A stretch of 64,000 bases of DNA. Source: an uncultured Bacteroidales bacterium. GTDB taxonomy: Bacteria; Bacteroidota; Bacteroidia; Bacteroidales; JAUNSR01. The notes beneath the pieces were generated by a model. The model ran no database searches, was not told the origin of the DNA, and worked only from the letters and a program-made list of their open reading frames with translations. A program made the translations under genes and the position numbers. Position 1 is the first letter of the stretch, and each line of letters starts with the position of its first letter. The stretch spans positions 1 to 64,000 of the forward strand of contig CAMTOJ010000012.1 in assembly GCA_947074145.1 (NCBI GenBank), written 5' to 3'. This document shows, one piece after another, positions 23,101 through 30,988 of this stretch.

Positions 23101-23656
23101 TTGTTTCAATAGTTTCCATTTCACTTGATGTTCTCATTCCATCAAAAAAATGGCAGACCGGTATTGACCCTTCAATTGCCGCGAGATGAGCAACAAGAGC
23201 AAGATCCATACATTCCTGAACAGATGAAGAAGCAAGAAATGCAAAACCGGTTTGACGACAAGCCATCACATCCTGATGATCCCCAAAAATCGATAAAGCA
23301 TGCGTTGATAAAGAACGAGTTGTTACATGAAAAACTGCCGGAAGTAACTCTCCGGCAATTTTATACATATTAGGTATCATTAACATTAATCCTTGTGAGG
23401 CTGTATAAGTAGTAGCAAGCGCTCCTCCACATAAACTGCCATGAACTGCACCTGCTGCACCCAGTTCAGATTCCATCTCTCTTACAACCATAGGTTGTCC
23501 GTATAGATTTTTAATCCCATTGTTTGCCCACATATCAGCAAGTTCTCCCATATCCGAAGCTGGAGATATGGGATAGATGGTCGCTACATCTGACAACGCA
23601 TATGATATATATGTAGTTGCAGTACAACCATCCATCACACTCTTTTTAGATTTCAT
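20147..23656 (-). CDS. nifJ: Pyruvate:ferredoxin (flavodoxin) oxidoreductase, single-chain
   Basis: Full PFOR architecture: '[29 protein letters not shown]', '[58 protein letters not shown]', two 4Fe-4S motifs ([26 protein letters not shown]), TPP domain '[34 protein letters not shown]', '[43 protein letters not shown]'. Confidence 0.96.
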   Translation of the reverse strand: [1169 protein letters not shown]

Positions 23657-23683
23657 AAATATCAGATTCAATTTTATTTATTT

Positions 23684-24706
23684 CTATCCCGCGACGAGCC
23701 GCGCTAACCATATCCAAAGTGGAGCAGTACCCATAAAAAGCAATGTACTAAATGCTAAAGAGGATGTGCCCGTTCTGACATAAGTTTGAAAACGACTTCC
23801 TATGATAATTCCTGAAAAAACAGGAGGTAATGCACCCGCCAAAACTACCATTTGAAGTTTTTCTGCATCAAGACCTATTAGTTTGCCCAACAATAAGAAA
23901 AGAGCAGGCATAATAAAAAGTTTCACAATAGAATTATAAATCACTTCCTTATCAAACTCAATGCTTGTTGCCGATAAAGTCAAACCGGCCGCAAACACTG
24001 CCACTCCGGCATTTGCTTTACCAATGAGAACAAATGAAGGCTCTGCAATTGGAGGAAATTTTATCCCGCACAAAACAATTATCACGGCTATAATTGGCGA
24101 CCAAACTACAGGTTCTTTCATTGCGTTTAGAAATGCACTACCATGATGAACTTTTTGTGGTGCTGTTGCTGTAGCAGTGCCGGCTGAAGTCGCTGTTGCA
24201 GTTCCAGAAGAAGTAGCTTCTTTTGCATGCAGCTCAGCTAATGCTTTTTGAGGATTAAGAATCACCAATGCTATAGGTATTGCTATGGCATTTACTACAA
24301 TCGCAACAATTGCAACAACAAGACCGGTTGATGCACTTGCTCCGTAAATAGGCTCAAGTATAGCATAACCAAGGAAACCTATTGTAGGTGCCCCTCCTAT
24401 TAATCCGCATATTGCTGATTCGCCGGTGGTATGCTTAAAAAACTTTTTACAGGAAAAATATGACCAGAAATAACATCCTATAATTACAACAAGACTGACA
24501 AGTGATAATCTTGCATCTTGAAATAACATCTCTCTATCAGCTTTAACGATTGAAACAAATAAAGCCGCAGGAAGACAGTAATTTAGAACAAGTTTATTAA
24601 AACTTCGTGATGTACCTGGCTGGAATACTTTTCTTTTTCCGGCTATATAACCTAAAATCATGATTATATATATCGGTAATAAGTCAGTTAATATAATTTT
24701 TAGCAT
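23684..24706 (-). CDS. AEC (auxin efflux carrier) family transporter, YfdV-like by context
   Basis: AEC-type '[45 protein letters not shown]', C-terminal '[19 protein letters not shown]'; downstream of oxc as yfdV is in E. coli. Confidence 0.85.
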   Translation of the reverse strand: MLKIILTDLLPIYIIMILGYIAGKRKVFQPGTSRSFNKLVLNYCLPAALFVSIVKADREMLFQDARLSLVSLVVIIGCYFWSYFSCKKFFKHTTGESAICGLIGGAPTIGFLGYAILEPIYGASASTGLVVAIVAIVVNAIAIPIALVILNPQKALAELHAKEATSSGTATATSAGTATATAPQKVHHGSAFLNAMKEPVVWSPIIAVIIVLCGIKFPPIAEPSFVLIGKANAGVAVFAAGLTLSATSIEFDKEVIYNSIVKLFIMPALFLLLGKLIGLDAEKLQMVVLAGALPPVFSGIIIGSRFQTYVRTGTSSLAFSTLLFMGTAPLWIWLARLVAG

Positions 24707-24725
24707 AAACTTTTCATTTGATTAT

Positions 24726-26447
24726 TTAATCCTTAAGTATGGTTTTAGGATTTAAACTACTTATATGACCACTCTCTGTTCCATCTTTGGGATCAATAAC
24801 GCAGTTTATTAATGTTGGTTTTCCTGAACTTATACCATCAGAAAGTGCTTTCGTTAATTCTTCAGGTGTAGTCGCATTATAAGGAGTACCACCGAAAGCT
24901 TCAATTAATTTATCATATCTTGCATCTGCCATCAGTGTAGTTGGTGAAGGATCAGGACCTCCTCCAAGATTAGTATGCCAGCCATTGTAAATACCACCAT
25001 TGTTAAAAACAACAACTGTTATAGGTAGCTTGAATCGACAGATTGTTTCTATCTCCATTCCACTAAAACCGAAAGCACTATCTCCCTCTATAGCAACTAC
25101 AGGTTTTCCTGTTGTGATAGCTGCACCTATTGCAAATCCCATTCCTATACCCATGACTCCCCAAGTTCCACAATCCAAACGATGACGTGGATAATATATG
25201 TTTACAACATTTCTTGTATCATCAAGAGTATTTGCTCCTCCATTAACAAGATAAATATCCTTATTCTGTTCAAGAACAGATTTAACTGCTTTAAGAGCAT
25301 TAAAGAAATTCATCGGCGATGTATTATTATTTAGTTTTATCGCCATTTTTGCATCATTCTTTTGTTTATCTTGATTGATACCTTCCATCCATGATGGTTG
25401 AGGTTTTATATTATATTTTGACAATCCTTTAACCATCAAATCCATACTTGAAACAATATCTCCCACTACAGGAGCTTCAATTGGCCTATTGCTGTCAATC
25501 TCTTGAGGATCAATGTCAAGTTGAATAAAACGCACGTTAGGATTCCAATGTTTTCCTTTTCCATGAGCCAACAGCCAGTTGAGTCGGGCACCTAATAATA
25601 CAACAACATCTGCATTTTCCAAAACATAGGAACGAGCAGCTGCTGCACTCTGAGGATGATCATCAGGTAATAATCCTTTAGCCATAGACATTGGAAGGAA
25701 AGGTATTCCGGTTTTTTCTATAAACTCTTTTATATCATCATCTGCTTGAGCATAAGCAGCTCCTTTACCCAATATTATTAATGGATTTTTTGCCGTAGAC
25801 AAAAGGTGTAATGCCTTATCCACAGATTCACAAGATGGTATTACTTTAGGTGATGGATCTTCAACTTTAAACAGTGTTTTTGCTGCTTCATCCTTATCCA
25901 TAATACTACTTAATAAAGCAGTCGTAAGATCAAGATAAACACCACCCGGGCGACCTGAAACCGCAGCTCGAATAGCCCTGGCTAATCCTATTGCGATATC
26001 TTCTGGTTTGTTAATTCTATAAGATGCTTTAACAAAAGGTTTGGCAATATTCATTTGATCTAACTCTTCATAATCACCCTGTTGTAAGTCGATTATAGAT
26101 CTTGTACTTGATCCGCTTATTTGAATCATTGGGAAACCATTTGTTGTTGCATTAGCAAGAGCTGTTAATCCGTTTAGAAAACCGGGAGCTGAAACTGTTA
26201 GGCATATTCCTGGTTTTTTTGTTAGAAAGCCTGTTATTGCAGCTGCATTTCCGGCAGATTGTTCATGACGAAAAGCAATATAACGAATTCCTTCTTCTTG
26301 TAAATGACGAGCAAGATCAGTTACAGGGATTCCGCATACTCCATATACTACTTCAATATCATTTTTCTTAAGTGCGTCCACAACAATGTGCATACCGTCA
26401 GTAAGGTTTTGAGCTTGTGGTTGTGTCTGAGGTTTTATATTATCCAT
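24726..26447 (-). CDS. oxc: Oxalyl-CoA decarboxylase
   Basis: Closely matches the remembered YfdU/Oxc pattern: 'LTDGMHIVVDALKKNDIEVVYGVCGIPVTDLARHLQEEGIRYIAFRHEQSAGNAAAITGFLTKKPGICLTVSAPGFLNGLTALANAT', 'YLVNGGANTLDDTRN', 'RHRLDCGTWGVMGIGMGFAIGAA'. Confidence 0.94.
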   Translation of the reverse strand: MDNIKPQTQPQAQNLTDGMHIVVDALKKNDIEVVYGVCGIPVTDLARHLQEEGIRYIAFRHEQSAGNAAAITGFLTKKPGICLTVSAPGFLNGLTALANATTNGFPMIQISGSSTRSIIDLQQGDYEELDQMNIAKPFVKASYRINKPEDIAIGLARAIRAAVSGRPGGVYLDLTTALLSSIMDKDEAAKTLFKVEDPSPKVIPSCESVDKALHLLSTAKNPLIILGKGAAYAQADDDIKEFIEKTGIPFLPMSMAKGLLPDDHPQSAAAARSYVLENADVVVLLGARLNWLLAHGKGKHWNPNVRFIQLDIDPQEIDSNRPIEAPVVGDIVSSMDLMVKGLSKYNIKPQPSWMEGINQDKQKNDAKMAIKLNNNTSPMNFFNALKAVKSVLEQNKDIYLVNGGANTLDDTRNVVNIYYPRHRLDCGTWGVMGIGMGFAIGAAITTGKPVVAIEGDSAFGFSGMEIETICRFKLPITVVVFNNGGIYNGWHTNLGGGPDPSPTTLMADARYDKLIEAFGGTPYNATTPEELTKALSDGISSGKPTLINCVIDPKDGTESGHISSLNPKTILKD

Positions 26448-26482
26448 AATAATTTTAATATGATTATCACAAAATATTGAAT

Positions 26483-26522
26483 AACGGTCTTATGATAATA
26501 AAATTATTATCATAAGACCGTT
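26483..26522. other. Perfect 19-bp inverted repeat (hairpin) between frc and oxc
   Basis: aacggtcttatgataataa-aa-ttattatcataagaccgtt; T-run (tttttttt) only on the + strand side. Confidence 0.85.
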
Positions 26523-26526
26523 TTTT

Positions 26527-27798
26527 TTATTTGCAAACAATATGTCCTGTTCTGAATTTATCGATATCTGCATCGGTATATCCTATTTCTTTTAAGATCT
26601 CATTTGTATGCTCACCTAACAAAGGTGCTGACTTCACCTCAGGTGTAAAGTCTGAGAATTTAGGAGGACATCCTATGGTTACATATTTACCTCGAATCGG
26701 TTGATCAACTTCAACAAGGGTACCGCATTTATATAAAGATTCATCTTTTTCAATCTCTAACATACTTAAAACAGGACCACAAGGAACACCTTTCTTTCCT
26801 AGTTCATCAACTATTTCGTGTTTATCTTTATTTATAGTATACTCTTCAACACCTTTATAAATTTCCTGTTTTACAAGATTGCGAGCTTCAGGTGTATTAA
26901 ATTTAGGATCAGTTATCCATTCAGGTTTTCCTAATGCCTGACAAGCTTCATCAAATGCTTTGGCTTCATTTTGAAGAACGATATATACATATGCATTTGG
27001 ATCTGTTTCCCAACCTTTACATTTATAACACCATCCAAGTACCTGTCCACCTTCAACATTACCGGCACGTGGCACAGTATCTCCAAATTTTTCAGAAGGA
27101 TATTCAGGAAGATGTTTAAGGACACCTATATTCTGAAGCATTAACTGGTCACGTAGTTTTATTCGACAAAGATTCAATACAGCATCCTGCATTGATTGTT
27201 GTACAAAACATCCCTCTCCTGTCTTTTCTCTTTTGAGCAAAGCTGCAAGTAATCCGATAGCAAGATGCATACCAGTGTTACTATCTCCAAGTGCAGCTCC
27301 TGATTGAGTAGGAATATTATATTCACCATCCCACCATCCTGTTGTTGCAGCAGCGCCTCCGGCACATTGAGCAACTGGTTCAAAAGCCTTTACGCTTGCA
27401 TAAGGAGAGTCGTCGTTAAATCCCTTAATTGTCCCATAAATAACACGAGGATTCATTTTATGAACCTCTTCCCAAGAAAAGCCTAAACTATCCGCTGCAC
27501 CTGGGTGAAGATTTTCCACAAATATATCTGCACCCTTTATAAGTTTGGTAAGAATCTCTTTTCCTTCAGGTGTCTTGACATTCAATTCTATTGAGCGTTT
27601 ATTACTATTTAATTGAAGAAAATACAAACTGTCCATTCCTTCAAAATCAAGTAATTCGTTTCTTGTTGGATCTCCACTTCCAACTCTCTCGATTTTAATG
27701 ACATCTGCTCCTAACCATGCTAAAAGTTGAGTACATGACGGACCTGACTGCACTTGTGTCCAGTCTATAATTTTAATTCCTTGCAATGGTGAAACCAT
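26527..27798 (-). CDS. frc: Formyl-CoA:oxalate CoA-transferase
   Basis: CaiB/BaiF family, Frc/YfdW-type: '[44 protein letters not shown]', '[21 protein letters not shown]', '[29 protein letters not shown]', '[14 protein letters not shown]'. Confidence 0.94.
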   Translation of the reverse strand: MVSPLQGIKIIDWTQVQSGPSCTQLLAWLGADVIKIERVGSGDPTRNELLDFEGMDSLYFLQLNSNKRSIELNVKTPEGKEILTKLIKGADIFVENLHPGAADSLGFSWEEVHKMNPRVIYGTIKGFNDDSPYASVKAFEPVAQCAGGAAATTGWWDGEYNIPTQSGAALGDSNTGMHLAIGLLAALLKREKTGEGCFVQQSMQDAVLNLCRIKLRDQLMLQNIGVLKHLPEYPSEKFGDTVPRAGNVEGGQVLGWCYKCKGWETDPNAYVYIVLQNEAKAFDEACQALGKPEWITDPKFNTPEARNLVKQEIYKGVEEYTINKDKHEIVDELGKKGVPCGPVLSMLEIEKDESLYKCGTLVEVDQPIRGKYVTIGCPPKFSDFTPEVKSAPLLGEHTNEILKEIGYTDADIDKFRTGHIVCK

Positions 27799-27805
27799 AA
27801 TAATT

Positions 27806-27812
27806 CCTCCTT
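27806..27812 (-). promoter_or_regulatory. Shine-Dalgarno sequence of frc
   Basis: AAGGAGG on the minus strand, 7 nt before the frc ATG. Confidence 0.75.
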
Positions 27813-28255
27813 AATCAATTTTTTAGTTTCTTAAAAATGAAAAACAAAAAAAGATCTTCTCTCTGTTCATTATAATTGAAAATCCTCTTTTATTCGATTA
27901 ATATATAATCATTCCCTATTTTAACAACTCCGGTTTAATATAGTTCAGATTGGTTTTTTTATAATTTGAGTAAAAACCATGTGTTATTTATCTATAGTTT
28001 AAAAATGGACACTTTATCCTATTACCTATAGTAATTAGTTTATATACAAGGATTTTACATTTGTTATTATTTAAAAAATAGTATAGGTCAAGAAAATGAA
28101 AACAAATTATAATAACTAAATTATATCATCTCTTCGATAAAGAATAAGATTTTCGTTTTCAGAAATATTATTCATGATTTACATATGGTAGGGTTACAAA
28201 ATATGATAAAAACATAGAGGACTAACTGATAATCGGATTATTATGAATAGGAATT

Positions 28256-28306
28256 AAAAAAAGTCCCATTCCGGATATTCATAAGAATTTTACGGTATGG
28301 GACTTT
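28256..28306 (-). terminator. Terminator downstream of the TonB-receptor/DUF4374 operon
   Basis: aaagtcccat ... atgggacttt; followed by a T-run on the minus strand. Confidence 0.8.
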
Positions 28307-28358
28307 AATAAAATATGAAATGAAATTTTAACAAAGAAAGTCTTTTGACCTATATCAA

Positions 28359-29651
28359 TTATTTTACGATGTTAACTGATTTCAAAAGTTCATTCTTTTC
28401 AAACGTCATTAAAGACGTAGCAACTCCTGTAGCTGCATCAATAGCATATATAGTTGGATGATCCAAGGCTGTTGTACCAGAAGAACTTGACATTGATGTT
28501 GCAGCAGCCAATGGTAGATAGAATACACCATCATATCCGTCACCCCATCCTATAGAAAATGAATAAACAGAAGGATTGGGTAATCCACTTACCCATTTAA
28601 ATGATTTGTCACTCATCTTAACAACAGCCATTAATCCTGACTCAGCCATGTTACCATAAGCACCTTTATTTGTAAAGAATTCCAATAAAAAATAATCGTC
28701 ACTTATATAGAAAGCCTTACGAAAACGATAACCATCAGATTGTGCTAGAATATCGAAATGATAATCAGTATCAAATGATTTTGTTCCTGATTTTATTCTT
28801 ATGGCTCCAACTTTGGAATCATCACTACTAGAACCTGAAAATATATAAACATTTCCATTCTCATCTGCTGCACTTTGTGTATAACGTACGCTTCTCATAG
28901 CTCCCACAGAACTGCCGATACGCTCATCTGTTATAAACTTTTGTGAATCTATATTCAGGCTATAATCGGTAAATGCTACGGCTGCCAAATCCTGATCTGA
29001 ATAATTCACAACGACAGCTACCTGATTATTTCCCATATCTACGATATTAGAAAAAGTCGGAGTTGTTTCATTGATTGCTATAGAAGGAAGATTAACTGCT
29101 ATATTATTACTTGAAATAATATCATTATTATTTCCAACGACCATAGCAAAAGGATTTGAGATTTGTGCAGCATAAGAATAATTTCCGAATATCCCCGTAT
29201 TTCCAAAAGAAGCAACAACAACCGGTTCACCTATTTCTGAAAGCTCTTGATTAGTTAATTTATATGATCTCAGACCTGCTGTAGAAGAACCTATGCCTCC
29301 GTTTTCTACAGAAGCTGCGCCTCTTGCATAAATATATCCGGTAAGAGTTGATGTATTTTCATTATAGGTCAACTGGGTAAAAGTATCCGGTACTTTTAAT
29401 GCCGATTCATCATTATATACAGTTTCGTTATATCGAGGTAATAAGATATCTGAATATACTTTCATTCCGACACCTGCAACAAGATCATTTTCTGGATCTC
29501 CGGATGTCACTATCATAAAAACATCTTTTGCCTGTTCATCAGGTTGCTGTGATTGTAATACATCTGAATCATTGTCATCACTACATGAAACTGTTATAAA
29601 ACCGACACAACATACTATTATTGAGCGCTTTACCAAAGTAAGTTTTTTCAT
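28359..29651 (-). CDS. DUF4374-like surface lipoprotein (copy 2)
   Basis: Lipobox 'VGFITVSCSDDND'; repeats the pattern of the adjacent paralog: 'KSFDTDYHFDILAQSDGYRFRKAFYISDDYFLLEFF', 'KSFKWVSGLPNPS', 'TIYAIDAATGVAT'. Confidence 0.8.
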   Translation of the reverse strand: MKKLTLVKRSIIVCCVGFITVSCSDDNDSDVLQSQQPDEQAKDVFMIVTSGDPENDLVAGVGMKVYSDILLPRYNETVYNDESALKVPDTFTQLTYNENTSTLTGYIYARGAASVENGGIGSSTAGLRSYKLTNQELSEIGEPVVVASFGNTGIFGNYSYAAQISNPFAMVVGNNNDIISSNNIAVNLPSIAINETTPTFSNIVDMGNNQVAVVVNYSDQDLAAVAFTDYSLNIDSQKFITDERIGSSVGAMRSVRYTQSAADENGNVYIFSGSSSDDSKVGAIRIKSGTKSFDTDYHFDILAQSDGYRFRKAFYISDDYFLLEFFTNKGAYGNMAESGLMAVVKMSDKSFKWVSGLPNPSVYSFSIGWGDGYDGVFYLPLAAATSMSSSSGTTALDHPTIYAIDAATGVATSLMTFEKNELLKSVNIVK

Positions 29652-29682
29652 TCTACGTTTTTTAATAATTAATAATTGATTG

Positions 29683-30978
29683 TTATTTATAGTTCAAATA
29701 TCCTATTGTTCTTATTTCATAAACACCTTTCAATGTGATCCCTTTTGTAGCCTGAGCTGATTCTGGATCAACAATATAAATAGAAGCATCTTCACCGAAA
29801 CTAGTAATCGGCATATATAATTTCCCGTCATTAAACATCGGTACCCCTCCTGTTTCTGCGCCCGAAAGGATAAGACTCTTATTTGGAAGGCCGGAAATCC
29901 ATTTAAATGATTTCTCCTCCATATCGACGATTGCGAACTGATGCCCGGGAGTTATTGTTGAGATATTGATATCATTATATATTTCAAGACAAAACTTGTT
30001 GTCGGTCATATGCCATAAACGTCTGATAGTATATCCTCCTGTCTGTTCTTCAATATTGAAATAATAATCCTTGTCAAATTCAGATGATCCGGTAGTTATT
30101 CGAAGAGCACCACAGGCTTTTGTCGTATTTTTGTCAAATGAACCGGAAAAAACATATACAGTTCCATTATCTGTTTTTCCTAACTGAGAGAAAACTTGTG
30201 ATCTGTATTGACCTGCACTATAGCTAATTCTGTCATCTCTATATATGTTTTTTATTTTCAAATCCTTATCCATATGAGCAACCCAAACACTATCAGGAAA
30301 AGCAACATCTCCTATACTCGAACCATTACCTGTTCCTGTCTGATTGAATGAAGATTGAACCATACTTGAAAGAAATTCACCGTTACCAAGATCAACAACA
30401 CCGGCAAAGGTTATCTGCTCATCATTTGATGTTATATCTTCTGTCCAGATTGTTGTGGTTCGCTCTAATGAAACAGAATTATCATTTATATCCCAAAAAG
30501 AGAAAGTGGCGCCGTCGTTTCTTGTTCCGTCAGCCGAAACCTGACCGGCAACACTTGTCATAAGTTGGCTACCAAAGAATCCGTAATTTGAAAAACGGCT
30601 CGATATCTTGAATTCCCCCAATTTTTCAAGAGAAGAATCCTTTTTATATCGAAAACCATATCCTATACCGGCAAATTGTTGTTGGTAGACCATTCCTATT
30701 GCTACATCTTCTTTGAATATCCAAGTATATTCGGTTTGTGGGAGTTCCATTATATTGGAACTTATATTAAGATCACCTTCCTCCAGGGATTCTGCCTGCA
30801 TTATATATTCGGTTCCACTACTTGCTTTTACTGCAATAAAATATGGACCGGTTCCACTTTGAAGAACATCTCCATTCGATATATTCTCATCTTTTTCACA
30901 CGAAGAAAATAATGAGACAGAGCCTATCAGAAAACTGAATCTGAATAATCTCTTAAATAATAAACTCTTTTGATTCAT
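29683..30978 (-). CDS. DUF4374-like surface lipoprotein (copy 1)
   Basis: Lipobox 'GSVSLFSSCEKDE'; 'SSEFDKDYYFNIEEQTGGYTIRRLWHMTDNKFCLEIYND', 'KSFKWISGLPNKS', 'SIYIVDPESAQAT'; directly downstream of a TonB receptor. Confidence 0.8.
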   Translation of the reverse strand: MNQKSLLFKRLFRFSFLIGSVSLFSSCEKDENISNGDVLQSGTGPYFIAVKASSGTEYIMQAESLEEGDLNISSNIMELPQTEYTWIFKEDVAIGMVYQQQFAGIGYGFRYKKDSSLEKLGEFKISSRFSNYGFFGSQLMTSVAGQVSADGTRNDGATFSFWDINDNSVSLERTTTIWTEDITSNDEQITFAGVVDLGNGEFLSSMVQSSFNQTGTGNGSSIGDVAFPDSVWVAHMDKDLKIKNIYRDDRISYSAGQYRSQVFSQLGKTDNGTVYVFSGSFDKNTTKACGALRITTGSSEFDKDYYFNIEEQTGGYTIRRLWHMTDNKFCLEIYNDINISTITPGHQFAIVDMEEKSFKWISGLPNKSLILSGAETGGVPMFNDGKLYMPITSFGEDASIYIVDPESAQATKGITLKGVYEIRTIGYLNYK

Positions 30979-30988
30979 TTTTTTATAA

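Noticed and set aside
24726-26447. Acetolactate synthase or 2-hydroxyacyl-CoA lyase as alternative call for the TPP enzyme
   Set aside because: The sequence follows the YfdU/Oxc pattern along its full length and sits next to Frc, so oxalyl-CoA decarboxylase is the better call.
26483-26522. Simple rho-independent terminator of frc
   Set aside because: The T-run is on the + strand side only, so it does not fit a terminator for the minus-strand operon. Kept as an unexplained hairpin.
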